A program made the translations under genes and the position numbers. This document shows, one piece after another, positions 26,532 to 38,036 of a stretch of DNA of 64,000 bases. The notes below the pieces were generated by a model, which was given only the letters and a program-made list of their open reading frames with translations, ran no database searches and was not told the origin of the DNA. The DNA comes from Marsupella aquatica (taxonomy: Eukaryota > Marchantiophyta): the NCBI GenBank assembly GCA_973895155.1, contig OZ316892.1, forward strand, positions 26,846,001 through 26,910,000, in the 5' to 3' direction. Position 1 is the stretch's first letter, and each line of letters opens with the position of its first letter.

Positions 26532-29181
26532 TTTGATTTGAACCATTTAGACTGCATAATGTGTTGGAGCCGCGCATATAGGGCCATTTCCTTTTGTAGA
26601 GTTCTTGTACGTTAGCGTGCATCACATCCTCTCCTTGTAATTTTTGATGTATTTGTAGAATAGATTAATATTGGGGACGCCCTCAGGGTATTAATCTGGT
26701 AGAGTCGAGTCAGTGCCCCACCTGTCTCTAGTTTGTGAATGCTGACTGGACGGACGTGAACGCAGTTCTCTGAAAGGTTAGCCACTACCAGAGTCTTGTT
26801 TAAACTTTAGCGGGGTTCAGTCAAATTTAGATTAGTTGAGTAAACCCAATTTCTGAACGAGATATTTGCAAGAGCATCTTCTCCATCATTTTGTTGGGAT
26901 GAATCTCTTATCCAAGACGCTTCTTTTGAATGATCCTACAACTTCTATGTGAATGGGGACAGACTTACATCCTGTTACGTCTGAGTTCAATTATTGGTTT
27001 GTGATGCACACAAAGAGAAGATGCCTGCCAAGTTACTACCACCACTGCCTCAAGTTTTATGTTTTAATACTAACATTAGTAAAACAAGAAAAAAGAAGAA
27101 AATCTGAATATTGGTTTCTTTCTCATTTTGGGATTGAAACTCAGCTATAGGTGTTCTGGATTGCCGTTGGTAAAAATTCTCATTTCCAAGCGATAGGAAA
27201 CAATAGTAGTTACTACGCAAAATATGTGTGCTGACAATCCCCCGTGACTTATTGCAAGAGTTTGACATCGTTCCAAGATCAGGAACAGCTTGGCAACTAG
27301 TCCTCCTGGGTTGTGGATATTTGTGTGACAAATTATGTCAAACTGGGAGATTGACTTCATGCGTTTGAATTTGCTGCAGTCATCGGTAGCTGGAACGGGA
27401 CCTTAATTTATTTGAGACTTGGATCCATTCAAAGTGCTTCGCTGGCGCTGATGATCACAATATCCATGGTGGTTGTCAGTCAGGTCAATTGCTGTTATTG
27501 GTGAGGGCTCTGGTATAACATGATTTGTGACAAAGCAGGTGCACAGTTTGGCTGTGGCACTTCAAGAACGGCTCCAGTGTATTATTACCACAGTGAATCA
27601 TGTATGAGTTGACTGGATGCGTAAGTATCGGTTCGGTTTTTTATTTTGACCCTGCTCATGTACGGAGCTTGTTGAACAGTACTTATTTAGTCAGTGTAAA
27701 ACATCCGTAGGTCCACTTCATACCAGCTGCTACAAGCATCCTCCTGTCGTTTTCTGGTGTTGGGCAAACGGACAATTGTTTCTAAGGGCCTGCTTGGTCT
27801 CTGCTGTGTGAACAATAATAACCTGCATTCCGAGCTCTCCTGTCAACCGTCCTTGACATTGCACTGAAGCTCTACCTGGCAGTAGTCAGTTGGTCCATGC
27901 ATCGTTCACTCTTGCTCGTTTGGTGGCTCCTGTATCGTTGGCTTTTTGGGAGCAATGGTAGATATTTACTGAAGGTCTGATTTGCAAGCTGTACTGTTTT
28001 AATAGTGTTCGGGGATGAGATGTCGAGAGACACTTGCTGAATGTTATTCGGCCGTTTCTGTCTGGCAGTTCTCTCCAAGTAGACGAAACTACATCTCAGC
28101 TGCGGATCTGATCTGGTGCAAATCAGATCTGTAGAGTGTCAAGCTTTGATCTTGTCTGTATATTTGTATGTACGTGAGCCCCCTCAAGTTCTTGGTCCTT
28201 GAGGATTTACAATTTTGAGGCTTGACAGGAAGGATCATTCATGCGTAGTAGGATAGGTCAGAGTTCAAGTGTCACTATAGCTAGAGGAATTACTTAGGAA
28301 TGAGTAGACAGTTAGATCGCTGAGAACTGGTAGATTATCTCTAATTATTTAAAAGTGGGACTATTTCAAGTCCAACGAGGGTTGTGTTTGTGATTCTCGT
28401 GAATGAGCTACCTTACCTATTTGCGGGATCAGATGTGGATTCATTATCAGTGGTATGTACGCATGGCTGTCTATTTTGGGTACACACAAACATTGGCATC
28501 ATAGGCATAAGCTTCACACGGACTTAAATTTTGGTCCATACCTTCGTTATTACTATTTCTGCTGATGTACGTCATAAAGCATCGTTAGTGCCAGAAAAAT
28601 GTTTTTCTGTGAAGGGCTCCAGCGAGTTTGTAGCAATACTGCGCTGGAAAATAAAATCCAATCTGAGCTGTGTTTCTTGGTCAGTAATGTGACTTCTGCT
28701 GGGTCTCTTGACATCTGGTAATTAGCTTGCGCATTGTTTTCTTCTCTCCGAGGCTGACTGGTTATCGTCTGCCATTGTAAGGGACCCCTGTTTTGATGAG
28801 TAGCCTGAAAGTTTACTACAGGAGCATGGTTGCGACTGTCATGAAACATGCCAGAAGGAACCTTTAAGATGAATGAGCTTCCTTACCTTTCACCTGGTCC
28901 AAATGCCACTCGAGAGCATTGCACGTCCTAAGTCTGTGAAACTAGTTCAGTACCTTGAGTGTTCACCATTCATCGTCGATTGTTTTCAAATACGGTTGTG
29001 CACTTATGATTTGCGAGGTGATTTGCATGTTTTTCACAAATTTGTTCCAGGCTCCAATTTATCTGCACATAATTCGACTTTCACTATTTATGTTTGGGTG
29101 TAGCTCTTGGATCTGGACGTAACAAAATCAGTTCAGTTATGACATCCTTAATTTGAGCACAAGTATTTCCTGGATGCACCA
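26532..29181. other. PDS5 3' flank and intergenic DNA, no supported gene
   Basis: It contains the PDS5 3' UTR of unknown length and then AT-rich DNA. Open frames are short, lack motifs and have no matching splice structure. A small inverted repeat (GATCTGAT...ATCAGATC) lies near 28105-28130. No RNA genes or transposon ends were recognised. Confidence 0.55.
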
Positions 29182-29190
29182 TTTGGGAAC
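29182..29190. repeat. Left 9-bp target-site duplication of MULE-1 (TTTGGGAAC)
   Basis: TTTGGGAAC directly precedes the terminal sequence ACCCTGAGTTAAATC and recurs exactly after the right terminus at 48266-48274. A 9-bp duplication is the hallmark of Mutator-superfamily insertion. Confidence 0.95.
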
Positions 29191-29399
29191 ACCCTGAGTT
29201 AAATCTACGCTAAGTTAATGCTGTCCAAGATTAGTAGGCCACCGTACGCTGCCCGTCCCTAAGCCCAATGTAGCCTGCCCGCTAAACCAAAGGATGACGG
29301 GTTTATGTTTTGGCATGGATGACGGAACCTTTCCGTCCCCGTCTGTCGTTTCAAAATCTGGGCAGGAGAGTGCCCAGCCAACTCTGCGGTCTCCCACTC
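29191..29399 (+). repeat. MULE-1 left terminal inverted repeat
   Basis: This aligns to the complement of 48062-48265 from ACCCTGAGTTAAATC to GCGGTCTCCCACTC, with small indels (for example an extra ATTA in the right copy). It includes one inward-facing copy of the GTTTATGTT motif near 29303. Weaker similarity, including CGCGCAGGAGTGCAC, continues further in. Confidence 0.9.
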
Positions 29400-32300
29400 T
29401 CGCTCCCACTGTCAACCCTGCACTTCTGTTTCACACACACCAAGGAGCGCACGAACATTGGGGTTGCACAAGAAAGCACAGGAGCGCGCAGGAGTGCACG
29501 AACATTTGCTTTGGTCAGATCCTTCAATCCTGACATTGCAATCTGCCTCATCTTTATAGTGAAATCATTCATACACACATAGAAGTCCGGAACCAACACA
29601 TCGACATTTCCTGCTTAGGTATACTTTATGTGATTCCGCATCTTTTATGTTTTGTTCGAGTTCATGTTCTGCATGCATTGAGTTGTGGATGTATCTTTTA
29701 GGCTTACAGTTTATGTTCTGCAACATGTTCAAACAGGACTATAGAGATTCCGACATTGACATGGACATTCCGGATTTCTCGCAGATAATGTCGCCTCGCT
29801 CAGTGCATTTCTAGTCTGTAGTTTGCGTTTTGCCTTTTCTGTTATTCATAGGCTTGGCTCATTCCAATGAGCCAACATGCATGGGAAGATCTTCAGAACC
29901 CTCGGCTTGGGAAATTCTCATCTACAGACCTTGCTTGGAGCCCTCACGACGAGGCTATCATCCCGTGGAACCGTTTGTCAGATTTCAAGGATGGTGAGGG
30001 TAGAAGGGATCCCAAAGTTGAAACCTCTTTCCATATTAGATCTTCAAGGAAATCACCTTCAGAAAACACACACTGGGTCGAATACAAAATATTTTGGTGT
30101 TCCTATGGGCCCCAAGAAGAAGACTCGCAGAGTGTAATTGTTCCTCCACTGCCAGGAACAAAACCAAAGTCAGGTGTTGGCAGTAGACATAGATTACGGA
30201 AAATAGCATTCAACAATCATGCAAAGCGTGGATGTCAATGCCACTTCACTGCCCACAGGATGAGATCTAATCCTCATGCGTGCCAAATCTCTTACAAATT
30301 CAGGTACGGACTGAATGGGGGCATTGTTGTAATTCAAACCAGAAATTGCTCGATTCCAAGTATGCTAGTCTTTGTATGCTATACCGAATTGGTATGTGAT
30401 GGTTTGCGTTTTGCCTTGTATGCGAACCTCATTGTCACACTTGGATTGCATTGTACGGGTTAGCGTTCTGCCTCGTATGCGAACCTCACTATCATGCTTG
30501 GATTGTATTGTACGGGTTTGCGTTCAGTCTATCTTTGAATTGCAGAGAGCATTGCAACCAAAGAGGGCAATTTGTGCATGGCGATTGGGATCCACAATTG
30601 GGCCCCCCCGCTTGGGGACCAAAATGCTCTACTGCCCCATGGCTAACCACTGAGCTCCAAAAGCACCTTGAGGATTTGCTCAGGGCAGGGTGGTCTGTCC
30701 TTGACATCTATGATCTCCACTGTCAGTCGCAATTTGAAAGAGATGGCCATGATCGTGGTCACAATGTCATTGACCCAACTGTCACACTCACTTTTGATGG
30801 GCGACCTGGTTTCTAAACAAGACCTCCGAAACCTAAAATGAAAAGTTGATAAGGAGACCTGGTTATGGACTGACAATGACCAGGCCTCAATGCGTAAATG
30901 GATTGCATTGTATCCTGAAAGAGTGCTACTCTCTCAGGAGTACATGGAGGGTCCTCCAAAACAGGAATTCATGCTTTCATTGCAATCCCCTTGGCAAAGG
31001 GCTCAGATGATGCAGCTTTCGCATGGATCAGTCTTGGCGTTGGATTCTACGTTTGCCACTAATAAATATGGGGTCAGGGCACTATTTGCTTTCGTTGAAG
31101 ATTCTGCCTCTCAATACTATGAGCTTTAAGTTTAGGTTCACCTATTCCCCTCACAAGTTATTTGTATTTTGTGTCTTCTCATTGCATGTATGGTGTGTTA
31201 GAGTTAATGTTCTGCCTCTCAGTGGGACCTTTGTGTTGTCTCCACTTTAACTGCATTTGTGTATTACGGTTAATGTTCTGGTTTCTATTTGATATTTCTA
31301 AGGTTGTGTTTAATGTTCTAAGGTTGTGTTTAATGTTCTAATTTCTGTTTTGTGGTGCGGGTGCAGTTTCCTTTCTTCACCCTTGTTGCTTTTGATCAAC
31401 ACCAGATGGGATTACCCATTGCATGGTGTATCCAACAGTCCGAATCAGCAGAACACATTGGCACTTTTTTTAAGGTCGTTAAGGATAGTGCACTGGCAGT
31501 CAACCCAAGTTGGAGTCCTAGTTGCTTCATCATTGACTGTGCTCAGGCCAAAGTCAGTGCCTTGAAAGCAGTTTTCCCAAATATCCCCATCTATTTTTGC
31601 AGCTGGCATGTGAGACGGTATGTACTTGCCCAAGAATTGTTATATTACTTATAAGTCATGGGTCCTAGTTTACGTTCTGCTACATTTACTCATGTGTTGG
31701 AGTCTATGTTCTGGTTGTGGTATTGTAGTGTTGTAGTTTTGGTTCTGGCAGATTCACTGACATGCTCCTTTTGGCATATAGAGCTTGGAAGGAGAATTTA
31801 ATTAAGACTGTACCAAATAGGACCAAGCTGCTAGACATGAACGATGATCTGGGGGATCTGATGTATGCAGCTCCTACTGAGGAAGACATGCATGTCAAGT
31901 GGCGAGCCTTCCAAGCAAAGTACCACACAGAACAACGATTCTTAGCATATTTTGAAGACACTTGGATGCACAGAACAGGTTATTGTTCTACCCACCCCTG
32001 TTCATTTTCCCCTTGGAATCACTTTACCTGGTCTCTTTGGAATTTGTTCATGTTGTGGGCTAATGATGTTACATTGCATGGTGTTTTAATTACAACGAAG
32101 TGGATGAGAGTTGTCAGAGACATGCCTCGTGCTAACCAGAACACAAACGGTGCAATTGAGGCCTGGCATTTGACGTTGAAGAAGATGATCAAGAGAAATA
32201 TTGGATCCATTGGAGCTCTGCGTCTCGATAGGGTTGTGAATGCTTTGTTCCAGGTCATGCTTTCTTTCTTTTGGTACCAGCTTCAGTGCAAAGCCAGAGT

Positions 32301-32405
32301 GAGGGTCATTAATTATAGAAAGGAAGAGGTGGTCCTTAATAGCTTGCATAAGGCTATGCACCACATGACAAACCACCAGATTTCATTTCCACATCCAGGC
32401 TTGCC

Positions 32406-32410
32406 CAACC
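32406..32410. repeat. Left 5-bp target duplication of the Copia element (CAACC)
   Basis: CAACC precedes the LTR start at 32411 and recurs at 38458-38462 after the other LTR. Removing the element and one copy restores an exon continuous with the MULE-2 homologue. Confidence 0.97.
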
Positions 32411-32831
32411 TGTTGAGCATAGACGACGATCGCAACGGCAAGCCCATGAACCATCCAACGCACAATAGTCGACACAAGAGATACGTGGTTCACCTCCTTG
32501 AGGCTACGTCCACGGGAACACACAAGAGAGCTTTACTGAACTCTAAGCCCGTCGGCTATACCGAGTCTCCACAGTGTAAGCTCTCCCTATCTCTCAAGTG
32601 GCTCCATAACAATGAGCCTTGGTTCTACCTCTCCAAGCACACATGCCTCTTATGATATAGTGTGCAACTTAGTTGTACCTAACCACATAGTTGTACCTAA
32701 TTACGTAGTTGTACCTAACCACATAGTTGTACCTAATCACGTAGTTGTACCTAACCACGTAGTTGTACCAACCCACGTTGTTGTACCAACCACGTCATAC
32801 CTAACCTAGACGTAAGAGTAAATACCCAACA
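32411..32831 (-). repeat. Copia 3' LTR
   Basis: This 421-bp LTR runs TGTTGAGCATAGACG to AATACCCAACA. It differs from the other LTR at three bases seen by eye (near 32428, 32668 and 32777). It is the 3' LTR because pol reads on the minus strand toward it, and the polypurine tract adjoins its inner edge. Confidence 0.97.
32665..32800. repeat. 18-bp tandem repeats inside the Copia LTR (about 7 copies)
   Basis: Units of the type TAGTTGTACCTAACCACG repeat about seven times, with CACA/TACG variants alternating. The same array is in the other LTR (about 38291-38426). Arrays in LTRs often carry promoter or enhancer sites, but no site is proven here. Confidence 0.85.
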
Positions 32832-32841
32832 ATCTTCCCCT
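32832..32841 (-). other. Copia polypurine tract
   Basis: On the minus strand AGGGGAAGAT lies directly before the 3' LTR, the expected plus-strand priming site for reverse transcription. Confidence 0.85.
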
Positions 32842-33022
32842 TGACTCTGGTCTAGGGGAGAGTAATACTGCCAATGTATATGATCCCTCAGCGGGAAGTT
32901 CTGGACAGAAACCAAACCGGTTTCCCTCTCTAACTAGAGCAAACCAGAACTAAGCCGTAGCCTAATACATAGGAATGAGGAAGAGCATATATCAGTAATT
33001 ACAATGAATGTTTAAGAAAACT

Positions 33023-36000
33023 CTACTTGTGATGCAATTGCAAAACCTGCAATACGTCACGGTGTCTAGAGAAACTCTCCAAAGGAATCACTTTGGTAAA
33101 TGCGTCAGCCGGGTTGAGTTTACCATCAATCTTGACTAGCTCAAACAAATTATCAGACACAGCCTGCCTGATAAAATGGTACCTGACGTCAATGTGCTTC
33201 ACTCTGCTGTCCATCACCTGGTTCACAGCAAGGTGGAACGCACTTTGACTATCACAATGGAGCTTCACATTCCCCTGTGGCAATCCCATTTCAGTGATAA
33301 GTCTATCCAACCAAATCGCTTCCTTTGCTGCTTCCGCAGCTGCAACATACTCCGCTTCTGTAGTAGACTGAGCAATACACTTCTGCAAAGTAGACCTCCA
33401 ACTTATGCATCCACCGCCAAGTGTGAACACGTATCCTGTTGTTGATCTCCTTCGGTCCAAATCTTGTCCATAGTCAGAATCTACATAGCCAATCAATGAT
33501 CTAGCATTCTTTGCATTCGCATCAAATAAAAGACCATGATCCACGGTACCCTTCAAGTACCTGATAATCCACTTCACTGCTTCCCAGTGTACCTTCCCTG
33601 GATTCGACATGTACCTGCTCACCTTGCCCATAGCCATGGCAAGATCAGGTCTAGTGCAAGTCATCAAATACATGAGACTCCCCACTGCCTTGTCATATGG
33701 AACCTTTGACATCAACCCCTTCTCTGTGTCATCCGTAGGACAGAACGCTGATGATAACTTGAAGTGTGGAGCCAACGGGGTACTTACTGGCTTGCTATTC
33801 TCCATGTTGAACCTTGCAATTACCTTCCTCGCATAACTGCTCTGCGTCAACCATAGCTTGCCAGCCTCCAAGTCCCTAGTGATCTCCATACCCAAAATCC
33901 TCTTAGCTGGCCCTAAGTCCTTCATCTTAAACTCTGCACTAAGCAGTGCCTTGAGTTTAACAATCTCAGACCTATCCTTGGCTGCAATTAGCATGTCATC
34001 CACATAAAGTACTAAAATAATGAACCCAAAGACAACATTCTTCACCGGTTTCAAATACACACAAGGGTCAAATACACTTCTGTGAAAACCTTGTGACCGA
34101 ATCCAATCGTCAAACCGCTTGTTCCACTGTCTTGGTGACTGCTTCAACCCATACAAGGATTTCAGCAATCTACAAACCAATTCCTCCTGTCCTCTCTTCA
34201 CAAAACCTAGCGGTTGTCTCATGAAGATCACCTCTTCCAATGTGCCATAGAGGAAAGCTGTGACAACATCCATCTGATCTAGGAGCAGACCAAACATTAC
34301 AACAAGTACACACAATAGTCGTATTGTAGAGTACTTAGCAACTGGTGAGAAGACCTCATTGTAATCCACACCTTTCTCTTGTGTGAATCCCTTTGCTACC
34401 AATCTAGCCTTGTAGACCTTCGATCCACCTCCTATGGAATTATCCTTCAGCTTGTAAATCCACTTGCTGTCCACCACTTGCTGACCCTTAGGCAGCTTAA
34501 CAAGCTCCCAAGTTTTGTTGTCCTTTAGTGACTGCATCTCCGTTTGCATTGCTGCAGTCCACTTCTGCTTCTCTTTTGAAGCACTTGCCTCATGAAATGA
34601 AGAAGGTTCTCCTTCTTCCAAAATTAACGCATCACCCTCATCATCAGCTGTAAAATCATCCTCTTGCAGTTGAGATGAATCAACCCACTGTCCATACCTT
34701 GATGGAGCGCGTACAGTGCGACCAGATGTTCTTCTAGCCGATGACTCCGGTTGATCTGCGTGTGCTGGTACAATTTGAAGCTCAACAGCATCCACTTGTT
34801 GCTCACCAGCATCAACAAACTCCTCTGGTTCCTCTGGCATAGGAACCAGCTCCATAATTGGAGCAACTCCTTCTCTCCGGTCATGCACCTCATAACCAAT
34901 CTCCCCCTCAACGAGATCCGGGATAGGAGATTTTCCTTTGTCAGTACGGGAGACCTGAGTATTCTCCCCCTCCTTCAATAATCTGGATTCATTGAAGGAA
35001 ACATCCCTACTGACAACGAGCTTACAGGCAATAGGATCCCATAGCCTATAGGCTTTCACACCACTCTGGTACCCAAGAAAAACACATTTCCTGGAGGTAG
35101 GATCCAACTTGGTCCTATTCTGCTTTGGTGTGAGAGCATATGCATCACTTCCAAAAATTACCAAGCCATGATAGTCTGCTTGCCGCTTATAGCGCATCTC
35201 AAACGGCGTTTTGAAATTGATAGCACTAGAAGGAGAAAGATTTACCAAATAAGCTGCGGTATTGACAGCTTCTGCCCAAAATTCTTGTGGTAAACCTGAT
35301 TGGCTCAACATACTCCGTGACCGCTCCAACAGTGTCCGATTGAGCCTCTCAGCGACACCATTCTGCTGCGGAGTATAAACTGTGGTGAGATGGCGAGTTA
35401 TCCCCTGTTCTGAACAGTACTCTTCAAATTCCATTGAAGTGTACTCCCCACCGTTGTCTGACCTCAGACTCTTCACCCTTGTATCCAAACACTTGATCGT
35501 GTTTCCAGTCTGATTCTCCACCTGGGCCTTCCACTTCTTAAAAATGGACAAGACATCAGACTTATGCGTCATGAAATAAATCCACACAAATCTTGAGTAA
35601 TCATCAATAAATGATACATAGTACAACTTTCCAGAGTGTGAGGGAGTCGGGGATGGACCCCACACGTCACTATGTATGTACTCAAGAACCGCTTTGGAAC
35701 GATGAGTTCCAACACCAAAAGCACGACGATGCTGCTTTCCAAGAATGCAATGCTCACAAAACTCTAATTTACAAGATTGCAAATCAGAAATGAGTCCATT
35801 CTTCCGTAAGATAGCCAAACCCTTCTCACTCATGTGGCCTAGCCGTGAATGCCACAGTTGAGTCATCTCCTCGTGAGACTTGGTTACATTGGCCTCTCCA
35901 CATACAGTATTGCCCTGTAACACATACAAATTCTTTTGTCTACTCCCCTTCAAAATCACTGTCTCTCCCGACCTGACTTGAAGTTCACCATCAATAACGC

Positions 36001-36250
36001 TCCATTGATGACCATTTGAATCCAACACACCGAGTGAAATCAGATTCTTACGCATGCCAGGTACATACCTGACTCCGGACACTGTGCGCACAGCGCCATC
36101 AAACATTTGAATCTTCACAGACCCAATTCCCTCAATTTGACAGGAGTGATCATTTCCCATCAGAACTGAACCGTTTGAAACAGAGTAAGAACTGAAAAAC
36201 TCACGAATGTAACAAATATGAAAAGAGCAAGCACAATCAAGAATCCACAC
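33023..36250 (-). CDS. Copia pol: protease remnant, integrase, reverse transcriptase, RNase H
   Basis: The open frame of 1,075 codons carries the pol enzymes. Near its start is a protease-like WILDCACSFHIC, where DCA stands in place of the usual DSG/DTG-type catalytic triad. Next come the HHCC integrase zinc site (LGHMSEKGLAIL...CEHC), the integrase core (SDNGGEYTS, PQQNGVAERLNR), reverse transcriptase with FSPVAKYSTIR and the catalytic YVDDMLIA, and RNase H ending near KHIDVRYHFIRQ. The frame is the same as gag: 15 codons after the gag TGA bring the first Met of pol. Copia elements normally make one gag-pol polyprotein, so this frame is probably the downstream part of one, cut by a single stop codon. 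No other break is visible. Confidence 0.96.
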   Translation of the reverse strand: MWILDCACSFHICYIREFFSSYSVSNGSVLMGNDHSCQIEGIGSVKIQMFDGAVRTVSGVRYVPGMRKNLISLGVLDSNGHQWSVIDGELQVRSGETVILKGSRQKNLYVLQGNTVCGEANVTKSHEEMTQLWHSRLGHMSEKGLAILRKNGLISDLQSCKLEFCEHCILGKQHRRAFGVGTHRSKAVLEYIHSDVWGPSPTPSHSGKLYYVSFIDDYSRFVWIYFMTHKSDVLSIFKKWKAQVENQTGNTIKCLDTRVKSLRSDNGGEYTSMEFEEYCSEQGITRHLTTVYTPQQNGVAERLNRTLLERSRSMLSQSGLPQEFWAEAVNTAAYLVNLSPSSAINFKTPFEMRYKRQADYHGLVIFGSDAYALTPKQNRTKLDPTSRKCVFLGYQSGVKAYRLWDPIACKLVVSRDVSFNESRLLKEGENTQVSRTDKGKSPIPDLVEGEIGYEVHDRREGVAPIMELVPMPEEPEEFVDAGEQQVDAVELQIVPAHADQPESSARRTSGRTVRAPSRYGQWVDSSQLQEDDFTADDEGDALILEEGEPSSFHEASASKEKQKWTAAMQTEMQSLKDNKTWELVKLPKGQQVVDSKWIYKLKDNSIGGGSKVYKARLVAKGFTQEKGVDYNEVFSPVAKYSTIRLLCVLVVMFGLLLDQMDVVTAFLYGTLEEVIFMRQPLGFVKRGQEELVCRLLKSLYGLKQSPRQWNKRFDDWIRSQGFHRSVFDPCVYLKPVKNVVFGFIILVLYVDDMLIAAKDRSEIVKLKALLSAEFKMKDLGPAKRILGMEITRDLEAGKLWLTQSSYARKVIARFNMENSKPVSTPLAPHFKLSSAFCPTDDTEKGLMSKVPYDKAVGSLMYLMTCTRPDLAMAMGKVSRYMSNPGKVHWEAVKWIIRYLKGTVDHGLLFDANAKNARSLIGYVDSDYGQDLDRRRSTTGYVFTLGGGCISWRSTLQKCIAQSTTEAEYVAAAEAAKEAIWLDRLITEMGLPQGNVKLHCDSQSAFHLAVNQVMDSRVKHIDVRYHFIRQAVSDNLFELVKIDGKLNPADAFTKVIPLESFSRHRDVLQVLQLHHK

Positions 36251-36295
36251 ATCATCTGCTCTCCTAGATGACGTGCACAGGGCATACCCCCGGCT

Positions 36296-37330
36296 TCATA
36301 AAACATACTCATCATTGAGTAAATCAGCTTCTCCATCAGCCCTAGCCACATTTGCCGATGAAGTTTCCGCTGCCTTTCCCTTACAGTCTCGCTTGAAGTG
36401 TCCAACTTGGTTGCACTTCCAACATGTCACCTGCCTCCTCTGAGGGGATTTACCCTTGGACTTAGATCTGGATTTAGATCTAAACTGGGTTCTACGGTCC
36501 CCAGTTGGTCGCTGCATACTCCTCCCACGGTTAACATTGAGGGCAGCACCAGATGATGAAGGCTGTGACGTGATGTGCATCTTCTGTTGAAGATCATCAC
36601 TAAGCAAAGAACTTACCACGTCATTGTATGAAATGGTATCCCTATCACGATGCAACAACACTCGTGATAGGGACTGGTAAGATGGAGGCAATGAACTAAG
36701 AAGCTGCAGAGCCTTCGTCTCATCATTCAAAGTCTCCCCAAGGTTTTCCAAGTCAACGACCATGTCGCTGAAAGCATCCACATGGTCTTGCAACTTCGTA
36801 CCAGATTCCTTCATCCTGAAACTCATCAGTTTGTAGGAAGTGTAGAGCCGGTTCGACAACTCCTTGCGGTGATACTTGCTCTGCAATTCTGCAAACAAGG
36901 ACATGCAATCCTTATGTGCACCTAACTGCTTGATGATGGGAGGCATGAGATAGAGTGTAACACACCACACTCCCTGCTCCTGCATGCGGTCCCATTGTTT
37001 CTCATCAACATCGTCTTCACGAGGGCTCAGCAGTTGGCCCATCCCTGACGCATAAAGCACTCCCTTCACCTGCTTCTCCCATAGCAAGTAGTCAGAGCGC
37101 CCATCATACTTTGTCACTTCATACTTGGGTCCCCCAAGCTTGAAAGTCCCCATCTTCTTCTTTACCGTGAGCTCCGGTAGTAGTACTGCTTCCTCCACCA
37201 CACGCCGCACCGGTGATGGTATCGGTGTCACGTGCTCTTCCTCCTGCTCCTCTCTCTGCCCCTGAAACCTCCGCGGTGATCCTCGTGCTTCAAGTTCCAC
37301 GTCTTCGAAAAACTCCTCCGAATCACTCAT
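36296..37330 (-). CDS. Copia gag with CCHC zinc knuckle
   Basis: The frame has 344 codons and starts MSDSEEFFEDVELE. It shows the UBN2/gag-type body (YDGRSDYLLWEKQV, LSSLPPSYQS) and a CCHC knuckle, CWKCNQVGHFKRDC, near the C-terminus, for RNA binding in the virus-like particle. It ends at a TGA in the pol frame. It is preceded by a leader of about 690 bases from the 5' LTR that includes the primer binding site. Confidence 0.95.
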   Translation of the reverse strand: MSDSEEFFEDVELEARGSPRRFQGQREEQEEEHVTPIPSPVRRVVEEAVLLPELTVKKKMGTFKLGGPKYEVTKYDGRSDYLLWEKQVKGVLYASGMGQLLSPREDDVDEKQWDRMQEQGVWCVTLYLMPPIIKQLGAHKDCMSLFAELQSKYHRKELSNRLYTSYKLMSFRMKESGTKLQDHVDAFSDMVVDLENLGETLNDETKALQLLSSLPPSYQSLSRVLLHRDRDTISYNDVVSSLLSDDLQQKMHITSQPSSSGAALNVNRGRSMQRPTGDRRTQFRSKSRSKSKGKSPQRRQVTCWKCNQVGHFKRDCKGKAAETSSANVARADGEADLLNDEYVL

Positions 37331-38022
37331 ATGAGAAAGTCACAAAAAATGTTGTTTTTCACAACTTCTCAAAAAACTCGAAACTCAACACCGCCGCGTA
37401 GCCCACAAAGCTAGGAGTCCAATACTGAAAACCAAAATCAAAATCGAAATTTGACGGAAAAGTTATTCAAATTTCGGTCGAGGTGGGTAAAACCTTGGGA
37501 AACTCCCCCGTTTTGACCACCTCAGGGAATAACCGAAATACCAAGTACAACCCGTTGTCGGAATTGCGATGTGATTGGTGCGCTGCATTGCCAACTTCAA
37601 TGGCTACGACCTCACTTGTCAACAACGAATGTTGATCAATTGCACTTGGTGCCGTCACCAAGTCCAACAAGGTAATTGATTTTGCTTAGCCTTCCTCTTT
37701 GCATCAAAGAGCCAATCCCGGACTCAAAAACAATCGTCTTGCCTCAATCTCTCCGTTGAGTCAAAACACTTGACGCTTCTCCCTCCGAGTCGATTGCCAA
37801 CTTTCTTCACAAAATCCAGAACGACGAAAACTTAGATCTCTCTGCACCACGAGCTCCGTTCAACGATTTCTTCACACCGTTAGAAAGCTCTTGCCCTGAT
37901 CTATCCGTTGAGCCCATAAACTCCAAGTTCCATGCGATGGAACTCTGGAAAATCCACCAACACTCAACGCTGGAAAAACCGTCATGAAATCCCATCACGA
38001 ACACACGTCACCTCCCAAGCAT

Positions 38023-38034
38023 GCTCTGATACCA
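38023..38034 (-). other. Copia primer binding site, initiator-Met tRNA type
   Basis: Read on the minus strand, TGGTATCAGAGC begins two bases after the 5' LTR end. This is the standard Met-initiator tRNA site of plant copia elements and fixes element orientation. Confidence 0.95.
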
Positions 38035-38036
38035 AT

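Noticed and set aside
36160-36405. Frame overlapping the gag-pol junction, as a possible separate Copia ORF
   Set aside because: It is an off-frame overlap of 3' gag and 5' pol without motifs.
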